Part shown: in pieces, positions 53,770-64,000 of the stretch
Layout of the letters: each line of letters begins with the position of its first letter
Position numbering within the stretch: the stretch's first letter is position 1
NCBI RefSeq assembly: GCF_000381825.1
Contig: NZ_KB907127.1
Location: 1-64,000, forward strand
DNA: 64,000 nucleotides
Direction: 5' to 3'
Origin: Thioalkalivibrio sp. ALJT
Lineage (GTDB): Bacteria > Pseudomonadota > Gammaproteobacteria > Ectothiorhodospirales > Ectothiorhodospiraceae
Made by a program: the position numbers and the translations under genes
Notes under the pieces: model-generated
Told to the model about the DNA's origin: nothing
Seen by the model: only the letters and a program-made list of their open reading frames with translations
Database searches by the model: none

Positions 53770-54660
53770 ATGGCCTTTTTCCTGGGTCTGCTGACGGCGC
53801 TGGGCTTCGGTGCCGGTGACTTCCTCGGCGGGCTGGCCTCACGCCGCATCCCGGCGCTGGTGGTGGCCTGCTATTCGCAGGTCCTGGCCACCTTCGTCCT
53901 GCTGCTGATCGCCCTGCCGCTGGCGGGTCTGCCGGGCCCGCAGGCCCTGATCTGGGGTGGGGCCTCGGGGCTTGGCTTGGCCCTCGGCCTGCTCGCCTAT
54001 TACCGCGGCCTGGCCGAGGGCTCCATGGGCCTGGTCGCAGCGATCACCGGCGTGATCTCCGCCTTGGTGCCGCTGGTCGCGGGGCTTGCGCTGGGTGAAC
54101 GTCCGGGCCTGCTGGCTCTTGTTGGCGTGGCCGCGATCGTGGCAGCGATCGGGATGATCTCGGGCGGGTCGCGCAAGGCCAGCCCGCGGCGTCTGGATCA
54201 GCCGGTGCGCGGATGGGTCGCGCTGGCGCGCGGCACGCATCCGGTGAAGGGGCTGCTGGATGCGGTCATCGCCGGGATCTGTTTCGGCCTGGTGTTCGTA
54301 TTCCTGGGGCAGGCCAGTGAGGGCTCCCCGCTCTGGCCGGTAGTGGCGACCTCCGCGGTCGGCGCCCTGACCCTGGCCCTGGTAATGCTGGTGTTGCGGC
54401 CGGCGACCGGCATGCGTCGCTCCACCCTGGTATTGCTGGCGCTGGCCGGCCTGTTCCAGGCGGCGGCCACGCTGGCCTTCGTGGTCGCGGTGCGGATGGG
54501 GCTGTTGTCCATCATTGCCGTCGCCGGGGCGTTGTCACCGGCGCCGACCGCCATCATGGCGCGTATCTTTCAGGCCGAGCGCATGTCGCGGGTACAGATC
54601 GCGGGTTTTGTGTTCGCGCTGGCGGGCATCGCCTTGATCGTGCTTGGTGGTCCTGGCTGA
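53770..54660 (+). CDS. DMT-superfamily transporter (EamA domains)
   Basis: This 296-residue inner-membrane protein has ten helices in two EamA halves (about 1-135 and 150-295). The first half has FGAGDFLGGLASRR and GLAEGSMGLVAAITGVISALVPLVAGLALGERP; the second ends GALSPAPTAIMARIFQAERMSRVQIAGFVFALAGIALIVL. It likely exports or imports a small metabolite, and the substrate is unknown. It lies 43 bases after the lipoprotein gene. Confidence 0.9.
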   Translation: MAFFLGLLTALGFGAGDFLGGLASRRIPALVVACYSQVLATFVLLLIALPLAGLPGPQALIWGGASGLGLALGLLAYYRGLAEGSMGLVAAITGVISALVPLVAGLALGERPGLLALVGVAAIVAAIGMISGGSRKASPRRLDQPVRGWVALARGTHPVKGLLDAVIAGICFGLVFVFLGQASEGSPLWPVVATSAVGALTLALVMLVLRPATGMRRSTLVLLALAGLFQAAATLAFVVAVRMGLLSIIAVAGALSPAPTAIMARIFQAERMSRVQIAGFVFALAGIALIVLGGPG

Positions 54661-54767
54661 GGGGTGTTCAGATCGGGGTGATCGTCACGCGCGTGTCGGT
54701 ACATCCGTGTTTTCGTAGTCTGGTAGTTTCAATGCAGCGGTGCGATCCGCGCGAATGGAGGTAGAAC

Positions 54768-55157
54768 GTGTCCGAACCGTCCCGACCGGAAGTCATCCCC
54801 AGCGAGGTCAGCGAGCCGCGCCCGGGTCCACGCAGGGAAAGCACCATGGTGACCGTGGTATACGTGCTTTACCTGGTCAGCTTTCTGACTGCGATCACGG
54901 CCATCGTCGGCCTAGTCATTGCGTACATCAAGCGTAGCGAGGACGATGCCGTCAGCGCTTCGCACTTTACCTACCAGATCCGTACCTTCTGGATCGGCCT
55001 GTTGTTCGCGGTGATCGGGACGCTTACATCCCCGATCCTGATCGGCTTCCTGGTCTTCTTGTTCCTGTTCGTCTGGGTCCTGGTGCGTTGCATCAAGGGG
55101 CTGCTGGCCAACAGCGACAATCGTGCCATCGAACAGCCCGAGACCTGGCTGTGGTAG
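54768..55157 (+). CDS. Small membrane protein, DUF4870-like
   Basis: This 129-residue protein has a polar N-terminus of about 27 residues and then three hydrophobic helices (VTVVYVLYLVSFLTAITAIVGLVIAYI, FWIGLLFAVIGTLTSPILIGFLVFLFLFVWVLVRCIKGL). The pattern, with SASHFTYQIRTFW between helices, is that of DUF4870-type proteins of unknown function. The GTG start follows GGAGG. Confidence 0.75.
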   Translation: MSEPSRPEVIPSEVSEPRPGPRRESTMVTVVYVLYLVSFLTAITAIVGLVIAYIKRSEDDAVSASHFTYQIRTFWIGLLFAVIGTLTSPILIGFLVFLFLFVWVLVRCIKGLLANSDNRAIEQPETWLW

Positions 55158-55588
55158 GACCCGGAATGGCACGGGTGCGGTACGTCTGACATCGCGCCAA
55201 GCCGAGAGCGCCCGGAGCAGTATCAGGATCTGATCCATTCGGGTCGGGTCTACGATGCGGTCCCGACCCTGCCTGCGGGTCCGAGGCGGGCTTCCGCTTT
55301 GCCGAAGATGTGGTTGTGCGTTAGCGGTTCTTGCGGCGTTTGCCGCAGGAAGCCGTGCAGCGTCCGGACGGGGCGCGAACGCCTGAGGTATGTGGGCGTT
55401 TGCCGGCAGCAGGGGGCACGGGCGCCTGTACGCGGTGCCCCGGCCGGCGCGTCTGCTGGCCCGCACGCGCCGCCGAATCTGTCCCGAATCCGACAGACTC
55501 CCGGGTTCGGTACTCGGCGATGGTGGTTCGGGGATATCCGCGCACGGTCGGTTGTGCGTCATGGCGCGTACAGCCGACCGTGTCGGGG
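55158..55588 (+). other. Gap without a supported gene
   Basis: Open frames exist on both strands in these 430 bases, but none resembles a known protein or has a good ribosome binding site. One 12-base inverted repeat (55544-55555 and 55570-55581, one G-U pair) lies just beyond the fdxA stop and may end fdxA transcription, though no T tract is present on the minus strand. Confidence 0.5.
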
Positions 55589-55912
55589 TCAGCGCTCCAA
55601 GTGCTGGAGTTTTCCTTCCACGCCGTCCCATTCTTCCGCGTCTTCCAGCGGGTCCTTGCGCGCGGTGATCACCGGCCAGGTGCGGGAGAGTTCGGCGTTC
55701 AGTTCGATGAACTGCAGCTGATCCTCGGGGACGTCATCTTCCGGGACGATGGCCTCGGCCGGGCATTCCGGTTCGCACAGGGTGCAGTCGATGCATTCGT
55801 CGGGATCAATGACCAGGAAGTTCGGGCCTTCATGAAAGCAGTCGACCGGGCAGACCTCGACGCAATCGGTGTACTTGCACTTGATGCAGTTCTCGAGAAC
55901 GATGAACGCCAT
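55589..55912 (-). CDS. fdxA: 7Fe ferredoxin FdxA
   Basis: This 107-residue ferredoxin has cysteine motifs [18 protein letters not shown] and [12 protein letters not shown] near the N-terminus, which bind [3Fe-4S] and [4Fe-4S] clusters, followed by the usual acidic C-terminal extension. It is a cytosolic electron carrier. It lies downstream of mutS on the same strand with a 185-base gap, so it may have its own promoter. Confidence 0.95.
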   Translation of the reverse strand: MAFIVLENCIKCKYTDCVEVCPVDCFHEGPNFLVIDPDECIDCTLCEPECPAEAIVPEDDVPEDQLQFIELNAELSRTWPVITARKDPLEDAEEWDGVEGKLQHLER

Positions 55913-56097
55913 GCTTTTCTCCCTTTGAATTCAGTCGGTTGACCGGACATCCAGGTGATGCGGTCGCAGGCGCGGCGTTGCGGTCCATGACCCGCCGGCG
56001 GTAAACGCTCGCATTGTAACGCCTCGCCCACCGCTGTCGGGAATCCCGGGTGAACCCTGGCCACATTCCGTGCGGTCCGGCCATCGCAATGTCCGGC

Positions 56098-58740
56098 TCA
56101 ATCCGGGTGGCGCAGGGTCTCCTTCATCCGGTAGAGCGCGTCCAGGGCCTCGCGTGGGGACATCGCGTCCGGGTCCAGGGTGTCGAACAATGTCTTCAGG
56201 GCGCGTTCTTCCGGGGTCGGGCCGGCCGGCGCGGGCGGGGGGTCGGCGACGGCGTTGTTTGCGGGCGCGGTGAACAGGCCGAGCTGGGGCGAGTCGCTGG
56301 CGGCTGCGCGGTCTTCCAGTTCGCGCAGGTGGCTGCGCGCCAGCTTCAGCACGTCGGCCGGCACTCCGGCCAGCTGGGCCACTTGCAGGCCGTAACTCTG
56401 ATTCGCCGGGCCTTCGCATACCTGATGGAGGAACACGATGCTGTGCTCGTGTTCCATCGCATCGGTATGCACGTTGGCGACGGCCGGTTCGCGCTCGGCC
56501 AGGGTGGTCAGCTCGAAGTAGTGGGTAGCGAACAGGGTCAGTGCGCGGTTGTGGCGCGCCAGGCGTTCGGCGCAGGCCAGTGCCAGCGCCAGCCCGTCAA
56601 AGGTACTGGTCCCGCGGCCGATCTCGTCCATCAATACCAGGCTCTCGGGACCCGCGTTGTGCAGGATGTTGGCGGCCTCGGTCATTTCCACCATGAAGGT
56701 GGAGCGCCCGGAGGTGAGATCGTCGGAGGCCCCGATGCGGGTGAAGATGCGGTCCACCGGCCCGATCTGCGCCCGCGTGGCCGGCACGAAGCTGCCCATG
56801 CAGGCGAGCAGTACGATCAGCGCGGTCTGGCGCATGTAGGTGGATTTGCCGCCCATATTGGGGCCGGTAATGACCAAAAGGCGACGCGCCTCCGGATCGA
56901 GTTCGGTGTCGTTGGCGACGAACGGCGTGTCCAGGCCATTTTCCACGACGGGGTGGCGACCCTGCTCGATGTGGATGCCGGGGTTCTCCACCAGTTCCGG
57001 GCAGTGCCAGTCGAGTCGTTCGGCCCGCTCGGCCAGGCAGGCCAGGGCATCGAGCTCGGCGAGTGCGTCTGCGATCGCCCGCAGACGCGGGGCGCGGCCC
57101 TGGAGTTCGCCAATCAGGCCATCGAACAGTGCGCGTTCGCGCGCCATGGCCTGCTCGCGGGCGGAGAGGATCTCGTCTTCAAAGCGCTTGAGTTCCTCGG
57201 TGGTATAGCGTTCGGCATTCTTCAGCGTCTGGCGGCGCATAAAGCGCCCGGGCAGCTCGGCCGAGCGCGTGCGCGAGACCTCGATGTAGTAGCCGTGCAC
57301 GCGGTTGTAGGCCACCTTCAGTGTGGGGATGCCGGTGGCCTCGCGCTCGCGCGCCTCGATCTCGCGCAGGAAGGTGTCGGCGTCATGTTCCAGGGCGCGC
57401 AGGCGGTCGAGTTCGGCGTCGAAGCCGGCGCGGATCATGCCGCCGTCGCTGACCCGCAGCGGTGGTTCTTCGACCAGTGCGGCGGCCAGGGTCGCGCTGA
57501 GCGGATCCTCCGGGGTCAGTGTCTGATGCAGGACCTGAAGGGAAGCGGCGCTGGTGGCAAGCGGGGTCAGGATCTGGTGCAGGGGCGGCAGGCGCTCGAG
57601 GCTCGCGAGCAGGGCGGTGAGGTCACGCGGGCGGGCGCTGCCGAGGACGATCCGCGACAGGATGCGTTCGACGTCCGCACTGCCGGCCAGGGCCACGCGC
57701 AGGGGGCCACTGGCGTCTGCCTCCAGCAGGGCGGTGATCGCGGTCTGGCGTTCGCGGATCAGCGCGCGATCCCGCAGTGGCTGGTGCAACCATTGCAGCA
57801 GGCGTCGCGACCCCATTGCCGAGCGGGTGGTGTCCAGCAGGGCCAGCAGCGAGCCATGACGTTCGCCGCCCAGGGTGCGGGTCAGTTCCAGATTGCGGCG
57901 AGTGGCCGGGTCCAGTACCAGCATCTGGCTGCGCAGCTCGTGCGCGAGGCCGGTAATGTGGGCCAGATCGCCGCGATAGCGGCTCTGCACATAGGCCAGC
58001 AGCGCGCCGGCTGCGGCAATACCCAGGTCGAGGCCCTCGCAGCCGAAACCGGCCAGGTCACGGGTGCCGAAGTGGTCGGTAAGTACGCGGCGGGCGGTGA
58101 CGCCGTCGAAGTGCCAGTCGGCGTGGCGTTGCGGGGCGAACGCCTCGATCCCGGGAATGGCGGCGGCCTGGTCCGGTATCAGGCATTCGACCGGGTCCAG
58201 CCGTGCGAGCTCGGCGGCAAGTTCGGTGGTGTCCGCCACCTCGAGCAGGCGAAACTGGCCGCTGGCGAATTCCAGGCTGGCGATCCCGTAACCATTCTTG
58301 CGGCCCTTGATGGCGGCCGAGCCGGCAGGGCATACCGCGACCAGGCGGTTGATGTTGCGGGCCTCCAGCAGGGCCTCCTCGGTGACCGTGCCGGGGGTGA
58401 CGATCCGCACGACTTCGCGCTTGACCGGGCCCTTCTGCGCGCCCACCGCACCGGTTTGTTCGCAGATCGCCACGCTCTCGCCCAGTTTCAGCAGGCGTGC
58501 GAGGTAGCTTTCCTGGGTGTGCACCGGGATCCCCGCCATGGGGATCGGCTGGCCGGCCGATTCACCGCGCCGGGTCAGGGTGATGTCGAGCAATGCCGCA
58601 GCGCGCTCGGCATCGTCGTAGAACAATTCGTAGAAATCGCCCATGCGGTAGAGCAGCAGCGTATCCGGGTACTCGGCCTTGATACCGAGGTATTGCTGCA
58701 TCATCGGGGTGTGGGCAGAAATAGCTTTATTATCAGTCAC
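56098..58740 (-). CDS. mutS: DNA mismatch repair ATPase MutS
   Basis: This 880-residue protein recognises mismatches through the N-terminal Phe-x-Glu motif ([13 protein letters not shown], about 33-45). The connector, lever and clamp domains follow. The ATPase has Walker [16 protein letters not shown], the [14 protein letters not shown] loop, Walker [17 protein letters not shown], and the C-terminal dimerisation region ending [11 protein letters not shown]. Length is normal for MutS1. It stands alone, with fdxA downstream. Confidence 0.98.
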   Translation of the reverse strand: MTDNKAISAHTPMMQQYLGIKAEYPDTLLLYRMGDFYELFYDDAERAAALLDITLTRRGESAGQPIPMAGIPVHTQESYLARLLKLGESVAICEQTGAVGAQKGPVKREVVRIVTPGTVTEEALLEARNINRLVAVCPAGSAAIKGRKNGYGIASLEFASGQFRLLEVADTTELAAELARLDPVECLIPDQAAAIPGIEAFAPQRHADWHFDGVTARRVLTDHFGTRDLAGFGCEGLDLGIAAAGALLAYVQSRYRGDLAHITGLAHELRSQMLVLDPATRRNLELTRTLGGERHGSLLALLDTTRSAMGSRRLLQWLHQPLRDRALIRERQTAITALLEADASGPLRVALAGSADVERILSRIVLGSARPRDLTALLASLERLPPLHQILTPLATSAASLQVLHQTLTPEDPLSATLAAALVEEPPLRVSDGGMIRAGFDAELDRLRALEHDADTFLREIEAREREATGIPTLKVAYNRVHGYYIEVSRTRSAELPGRFMRRQTLKNAERYTTEELKRFEDEILSAREQAMARERALFDGLIGELQGRAPRLRAIADALAELDALACLAERAERLDWHCPELVENPGIHIEQGRHPVVENGLDTPFVANDTELDPEARRLLVITGPNMGGKSTYMRQTALIVLLACMGSFVPATRAQIGPVDRIFTRIGASDDLTSGRSTFMVEMTEAANILHNAGPESLVLMDEIGRGTSTFDGLALALACAERLARHNRALTLFATHYFELTTLAEREPAVANVHTDAMEHEHSIVFLHQVCEGPANQSYGLQVAQLAGVPADVLKLARSHLRELEDRAAASDSPQLGLFTAPANNAVADPPPAPAGPTPEERALKTLFDTLDPDAMSPREALDALYRMKETLRHPD

Positions 58741-58966
58741 TTGGATGCGTTTGTCTGAGGAGATTGGGTTTCAGTTAGACAGTTGTCCAATACTCGGGGG
58801 TGTGGCGCGCACGGTATCATGGGTGCGGACCTGGTGGCGGGTGGTGCCCGGGGTGCGTCACCAGGCTCGGCCCCGGGAACCGGGCCCTTGCGTCCGGTGG
58901 GGGCGTGCCGGCCTTTGTGCCACACTCGGGAGTGTGCATCTGGCAGGTTCCAGGGAGGCGAAGGGG

Positions 58967-59269
58967 ATGATCGGGGAAGAGGATCGGCGCGATCACCGGC
59001 GCATGCGGGTGACAACCGAGGCGCGGGTGACCTGGCGCGCAGATGGCGAATCCATGGTGGTGCAGCTGGAGGACCTGTCAGCCACGGGTTGTGCCTTCGT
59101 GGCATCGCGCGAGTGCGGCGAACGCATGGGATTGAGTGTTTCGGTGCCCAGCCCGGACCATCGCCTGGACGGGCTGGAACGCCGTGGCCGGGTGGTGCGA
59201 TGCGAGCCGCTCGGGCCGGGCCGCGAGGACGGCTGGCGAGTGGCCGTAGCGTTCGAGGCCGAGGAGTGA
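58967..59269 (+). CDS. PilZ-domain protein
   Basis: This 100-residue single-domain protein has the c-di-GMP-binding motifs of PilZ: RRDHRR near the N-terminus (the Arg-x-x-x-Arg) and DLSATG (Asp-x-Ser-x-x-Gly) at about 37-42. I chose the ATG at 58967, after GGAGG and AAGGGG purine runs. The stop lies seven bases before the pncC start, so the two are probably cotranscribed. Its target is unknown. Confidence 0.85.
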   Translation: MIGEEDRRDHRRMRVTTEARVTWRADGESMVVQLEDLSATGCAFVASRECGERMGLSVSVPSPDHRLDGLERRGRVVRCEPLGPGREDGWRVAVAFEAEE

Positions 59270-59276
59270 GCGCGAT

Positions 59277-59792
59277 ATGAGGGCGGCCCCGGAAGGCAGT
59301 ACGCGGCGCGCCGCGGATGCGACTGGTCTGCCGGCCCTGGCCCATGCGCTGGGTGAACGGCTGCTGGGGCGGGGCGAGCGCCTGTGTACCGTTGAGTCCT
59401 GTACCGGCGGGGGTATTGCGAAGGTTGTGACGGATGTCCCCGGCAGTTCGCAGTGGTTCGAGTGCGGCTGGGTTACGTACTCCAATGCGGCCAAGACGGC
59501 GATGGTTGGGGTTTCGCCTGCACTGATCGCGGAACACGGTGCCGTGAGCGAGGCCGTGGCCCGGGCGATGGTCGCAGGCGCCCTGGCGCGTTGCGAAGCG
59601 GATCACGCGGTGGCAGTGACCGGGATTGCCGGGCCGGGTGGCGGAACACCCATGAAGCCGGTGGGCACGGTCTGCTTTGGCTGGCAGACGCGTGGTGGCC
59701 CGGCCCGGGTTCAGACCTGTCAGTTTGACGGCGACCGCCATGGCGTCCGTTTGCAGTCGATCTTCCACGCGCTGAGGGAGACGCTGATTTAA
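59277..59792 (+). CDS. pncC: Nicotinamide-nucleotide amidohydrolase (PncC/CinA C-terminal)
   Basis: This 171-residue stand-alone CinA C-terminal domain deamidates NMN to nicotinate mononucleotide in pyridine nucleotide salvage. Diagnostic blocks are CTVESCTGGGIAKVVTDVPGSS, CGWVTYSNAAKTAMVGV, HGAVSEAVARAMVAGA and VTGIAGPGGGTPMKPVGTV. The last five codons and the TAA stop (RETLI, stop) lie within the terminal repeat of a MITE-like element that begins at 59776, so the native C-terminus was probably altered slightly. Length is close to the usual 160-165 residues. Confidence 0.93.
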   Translation: MRAAPEGSTRRAADATGLPALAHALGERLLGRGERLCTVESCTGGGIAKVVTDVPGSSQWFECGWVTYSNAAKTAMVGVSPALIAEHGAVSEAVARAMVAGALARCEADHAVAVTGIAGPGGGTPMKPVGTVCFGWQTRGGPARVQTCQFDGDRHGVRLQSIFHALRETLI

Positions 59793-60124
59793 TCGCACGT
59801 CCGCGTTGGCGCCCCCCCCCCAGTTTCCGGAGACACGCGTTCCGAGACAAGACGCGTCGTGCAGCGATTAGTGGTTCTGCCCGCCCGTTTCTGATGGATT
59901 CGGGGCGCAACGCAGGCTCGGGCCATATTCATTCAGAATCGGGGGGGGCACCAACCCCACAAGCCATTGAAAGCAGGGGCTCGGCCGCCCGTTGCTGATC
60001 AAAAACGGGCGCGGGAACGGCGTTGCGGTTCACCTGTAGCAGAATGACTGCACGGCCGTCACCGCGCATTAAACGCACGCAAAAGCGACTCGAGCGCGGA
60101 CGCGCGATTCAATCAGCGTCTCCC
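59776..60124 (-). repeat. MITE-like element, copy 2 (complete, with terminal inverted repeats)
   Basis: This 349-base non-coding element is bounded by inverted repeats. The left end begins GGGAGACGCTGATTTAATCG and the right end is the near-perfect complement, with about 28 paired bases. It contains a C run and a G run of seven to ten bases and short GC-rich hairpins. The segment 59853-60124 matches copy 1 (307-578) in inverted orientation. It carries no transposase, so it would need one in trans. It sits between pncC and recA and its left end overlaps the pncC 3' end. I cannot define a target-site duplication. Confidence 0.85.
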
Positions 60125-60319
60125 CGAGCGAATTGCGCGTGAAACACTGAGTGGTCGGGCTTTCCACAGTTCCGGACCGGGCGATCGGCCGGGCCACGGG
60201 CCGCATCATGGGCCATCCAGCGGGTTGGGTCGCCCCCCGCCCTGTGGGATACTGCGACCCCGTATCTGCCCCGGGGAAACGGGTCGGAAACCATCGCTGC
60301 AAGCATCGGGAGGCATACC

Positions 60320-61340
<1,021 letters not shown>

Positions 61341-61366
<26 letters not shown>

Positions 61367-61829
61367 TCCGGCCGATCCGGACGCCGCACTGGAGGCCGGA
61401 CTCCGGCTGCTGGTGCGGCGTGAGCATTCCGCGCCGGAACTCGCGCGGAAACTGGCCGAGCGTGGTTTCGAGCGCGATGCAGTGGATGCCGCACTCGAGC
61501 GCGCGCGCGAGCTCGACTATCTGAGCGACACCCGCTACGCGGACTTCATTGCCCGCCACCGCACCGAACAGGGCTACGGCGAACAGCGTATCCGCGCCGA
61601 ACTGGCCCACAACGGTATCGGCAGCGATACCGTCAACACCGCGATCGACGCCCTGGAGGTCGACTGGATCGACCAGGCCCGCGGTCAGATGGAACGCCAC
61701 TTCCGCCAGCTCCCCGAGACCCGTGAGGACGAGGCCCGCTGCTTGCGCCACCTCGCCAGCCGTGGCTTCCCTGGCGGCGTTGCGCGCCAGGCCCTCGCGG
61801 CCTGGAAGGCCGCCGGTGACGCTTCCTGA
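61341..61829 (+). CDS. recX: RecA regulator RecX
   Basis: This 162-residue protein has the three-helix repeats of Rec[46 protein letters not shown] in successive parts, then [19 protein letters not shown] and [20 protein letters not shown]. It restrains RecA filament growth. The ATG at 61341 lies within the recA 3' end in another frame, an overlap that suggests coupled translation. Confidence 0.93.
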
Positions 61830-62016
61830 TGCACTGCGCAGCGGGTGGCATGTTGATCTCTGGCCCGCCAGGCCGTGGTCGGATGGACCATGCGATTCCG
61901 CGCCTTGCAGCGGGCGGCGCGCGGGGTGTGCACGTTGAGGGTCTGTCGGGTTCGAGTGAGGGTCGCGCGCGTGCCGTCGTGGGCAGGGGCGGGCCCGGTC
62001 GTTATACTCTGCGCGC

Positions 62017-62928
62017 ATGAAGAAACGCCTGCACCCTGAATCCTTCCCGACCCTTGAGCAGTTCGTCGGCAACACGCCGCTGGTGCATCTGCAGCGCATG
62101 GCGGCGGACCTGCCGTCCACCGTGCTGGTGAAGCTCGAGGGCAATAATCCCGCCGGTTCGGTCAAGGACCGGCCCGCGCTGAACATGATCCAGGCGGCCG
62201 AGCGCCGCGGCGACATCCAGCCCGGCGATACCCTGATCGAGGCAACCAGCGGCAATACCGGCATCGCGCTGGCGATGGTCGCGGCAATGAAGGGCTATCG
62301 CATGGTCCTGGTGATGCCGGACAACATGTCTGCCGAGCGTCGCGCCTCGATGAAGGCCTTTGGCGCCGAGCTGGTGCTGGTCTCGCGCGAGGAGAGCATG
62401 GAGGGTGCGCGGGATCTGGCCGATCAGATGGAGGCCGAGGGCAAGGGCCGGGTGCTGAACCAGTTCGGCAACCCGGACAACCCGGACGCGCACTACATCG
62501 GCACCGGCCCGGAGATCTGGCGCGACACCGAGGGCACGGTGACCCATTTTGTTTCCGCGATGGGGACCACCGGCACCATCATGGGCGTGTCGCGCTATCT
62601 GAAGGAGCGCGACCCCGATGTGCAGATCGTCGGCGTGCAGCCCACCGAGGGGGCATCCATCCCCGGCATCCGGCGCTGGCCGGAGGCCTATCTGCCGACG
62701 ATCTTCGAGGCCGCACGGGTCGATCAGACCGTGGATGTGACCCAGGAAGAAGCGGAGGACACCATGCGCCGGCTGGCCGCCGAGGAGGGCATCTTCGCCG
62801 GGGTCTCCTCCGGGGGTTCCGTGGCCGCGGCCCTGAAGCTTGCGGCCGCGACGGAGGGCGGGACCTTCGTCGCGATCATCTGTGACCGCGGCGACCGCTA
62901 CATCTCCACCGGCGTGTTCCCGTCATGA
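62017..62928 (+). CDS. cysM: Cysteine synthase B
   Basis: This 303-residue PLP enzyme makes cysteine (or S-sulfocysteine from thiosulfate) from O-acetylserine. The PLP lysine is in VKLEGNNPAGSVKDRPA (about Lys52), the substrate loop is EATSGNTGIALAMVA and the phosphate-binding loop is in GVSSGGSVAAAL. The N-terminus FPTLEQFVGNTPLVHLQRM and VKDRPA point to CysM rather than CysK. The exonuclease gene overlaps its stop by four bases (ATGA). Confidence 0.94.
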   Translation: MKKRLHPESFPTLEQFVGNTPLVHLQRMAADLPSTVLVKLEGNNPAGSVKDRPALNMIQAAERRGDIQPGDTLIEATSGNTGIALAMVAAMKGYRMVLVMPDNMSAERRASMKAFGAELVLVSREESMEGARDLADQMEAEGKGRVLNQFGNPDNPDAHYIGTGPEIWRDTEGTVTHFVSAMGTTGTIMGVSRYLKERDPDVQIVGVQPTEGASIPGIRRWPEAYLPTIFEAARVDQTVDVTQEEAEDTMRRLAAEEGIFAGVSSGGSVAAALKLAAATEGGTFVAIICDRGDRYISTGVFPS

Positions 62929-63731
62929 GCGCCCCGATCCTGATCTTCGATCTCGAGACCGTCCCGGATATCGACGGCGCCCGGCGCCTGCACGACTTCG
63001 AGGACCTGAGCGATCACGAGGTGGCCGAGGCGCTGTTCGCGCTGCGGCGTGCGCAGGCGGGGACGGAGTTCCTGAAACACCCGCTGCACCGCATCGTCTC
63101 CATCGGCGTGCTCTACCAGGGGGGTGACGCGCTGAAGCTCTCCGCCTTCGGGCGCGAGAGCGAGGACGGTCAGGTGCCGACCGAGGCCGAGCTGCTGCGT
63201 CAGTTCTTCGACGTGATCGACAAGCGCACGCCGCAGCTGGTCAGCTGGAACGGCGGCGGCTTTGACCTGCCGGTGCTGCACTACCGCGCGCTGGTCAACG
63301 GCGTGCAGGCCCCGCGCTACTGGGAGCAGGGCGATGACGACCGCGAGTTTCGCTATAACAATTACCTGTCGCGCTTCCACTGGCGCCATGTGGACCTGAT
63401 GGACGTGCTGGCGGGGTTTCAGGGGCGCGCGGTGACCAGCCTCGACACGATGGCCAGCCTGCTGGGTGGTCCCGGCAAGCTGGGCATGGATGGCTCCAGG
63501 GTCTGGCCCGCCTGGCGCGACGGTCGCGCCCGCGAGATCCACGACTATGTGGAGCATGACGTCCTGAACACCTATCTGGTCTGGCTGCGGTTCGAATACA
63601 TGCGCGGCCATCTGACGGACGCGGCCCTGGCCAGTCGCCAGCAGCAACTGGCCGAGTACCTGGGCGGCACCGGCGCCGCACACCACCGCGAATTCCTTGA
63701 CGCCTGGCAGGCGGCCGGACGCACCGACTGA
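62925..63731 (+). CDS. Predicted 3'-5' exonuclease (PolB-like DEDD)
   Basis: This 268-residue RNase H-fold nuclease has ILIFDLETVPDIDGA (first Asp and Glu), SWNGGGFDLPVLHYRAL (second acidic motif) and EHDVLNTYLVWLR (C-terminal Asp). It matches the stand-alone family related to the proofreading domain of DNA polymerase B. Its cellular role is not known. It overlaps cysM by four bases and rlmD by one. Confidence 0.9.
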   Translation: MSAPILIFDLETVPDIDGARRLHDFEDLSDHEVAEALFALRRAQAGTEFLKHPLHRIVSIGVLYQGGDALKLSAFGRESEDGQVPTEAELLRQFFDVIDKRTPQLVSWNGGGFDLPVLHYRALVNGVQAPRYWEQGDDDREFRYNNYLSRFHWRHVDLMDVLAGFQGRAVTSLDTMASLLGGPGKLGMDGSRVWPAWRDGRAREIHDYVEHDVLNTYLVWLRFEYMRGHLTDAALASRQQQLAEYLGGTGAAHHREFLDAWQAAGRTD

Positions 63732-64000
63732 TGGCACGCATCGACAAGACCCCGTTCGAGGCCACCATCGAGGAGGTCACGCTGGATGGCCAGGGCGTGA
63801 TCCGCCGCGATGGCAAGGCCTGCTTCATCCACGGGGCGCTGAAGGGCGAGCGGGTGCGGGCCGTGCAGACCGGGCGCAAGCGCCGTTTCGATTCCGCCGA
63901 GGTGGTCGAAGTGCTGGAGCCGGCCGCGGGCCGGGTCGAGCCGCCCTGCGAGTTCTTCGGCCTGTGCGGTGGCTGCAAGCTGCAGCATGCGTCGATCGAG
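63731..64000 (+). CDS. rlmD: 23S rRNA (uracil-1939-C5)-methyltransferase RlmD, N-terminal part
   Basis: The first 90 residues run off the right edge. A TRAM domain comes first (EATIEEVTLDGQGVIRRDGK, FIHGALKGERVRAV). The iron-sulfur cysteines typical of RlmD/RumA follow (PPCEFFGLCGGCKLQHAS). The SAM-binding part lies outside the window. RlmC/TrmA relatives lack the TRAM plus this cysteine arrangement, so RlmD is the best call. The ATG overlaps the exonuclease stop by one base (TGATG). Confidence 0.88.
   Translation, partial: MARIDKTPFEATIEEVTLDGQGVIRRDGKACFIHGALKGERVRAVQTGRKRRFDSAEVVEVLEPAAGRVEPPCEFFGLCGGCKLQHASIE

Noticed and set aside
56050-58758. Long plus-strand open frame opposite mutS
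   Set aside because: Antisense shadow of mutS with low-complexity translation.
60125-60319. LexA box upstream of recA
   Set aside because: A partial CTGT was seen, but no partner ACAG at the right spacing.

Overview
The window is GC-rich, densely coding DNA from a chemoautotrophic gammaproteobacterium. A form IA RuBisCO, a complete alpha-carboxysome operon with cbbQ/cbbO, and a multisubunit Mrp-type cation/proton antiporter together suggest a haloalkaliphilic sulfur oxidiser of the Ectothiorhodospiraceae (Thioalkalivibrio-like). That placement is inferred from gene content, not from a phylogeny.

Layout. 1-600: the 3' end of an IS630-type transposase and one copy of a short terminal-inverted-repeat element (MITE-like). 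747-7393: lipid-modification pair, minCDE, a UDP-glucuronate-type epimerase, a doubly frameshifted DJ-1/PfpI gene and a TetR regulator. 7446-11668: RND efflux adaptor and pump. 11860-26843: the carbon-fixation block cbbL-cbbS-csoS2-csoS3-csoS4A-csoS4B-csoS1 x3-Bfr-like-acRAF-mcdA-mcdB, then cbbQ-cbbO-cbbR and an iota-class carbonic anhydrase gene. 26908-28575 (-): ettA. 28700-31349: a composition-shifted island with an orphan ORF and a two-gene ATPase/TOPRIM-like pair that looks like a defence system. 31686-38724: a fluoride-channel gene pair, isoaspartyl peptidase, BNR-repeat protein, P-type ATPase and an alpha/beta hydrolase. 38787-46080 (-): an eight-gene Mrp-type operon. 46120-46635 (-): an IalB-like protein. 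46902-53068 (-): a six-gene operon with the signature of polyprenyl-phosphoryl-arabinose synthesis. 53214-58740: lipoprotein, DMT transporter, small membrane protein, fdxA (-) and mutS (-). 58967-64000: PilZ protein, pncC, a second and inverted MITE copy, recA-recX, cysM, a 3'-5' exonuclease and the start of rlmD.

How the genes work together. RuBisCO, the CsoS2 scaffold, shell hexamers (CsoS1) and pentamers (CsoS4), the lumenal carbonic anhydrase CsoS3, the assembly factor acRAF, the positioning pair McdA/McdB, the RuBisCO activase CbbQ/CbbO and the regulator CbbR form one functional block. The most interesting observation is the last gene of this block. It encodes an apparent iota-class carbonic anhydrase with no export signal, whose N-terminal extension carries ISGT and VTGT motifs like those repeated in CsoS2. 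This raises the possibility of a second, shell- or scaffold-targeted carboxysomal carbonic anhydrase. Other points of interest are the ATPase/TOPRIM-like pair, the arabinan-precursor operon in a Gram-negative, an atypical Mrp operon with three NuoM-like subunits and no MnhA, and two inverted MITE copies in which a hairpin loop is flipped and one of which supplies the stop codon of pncC.
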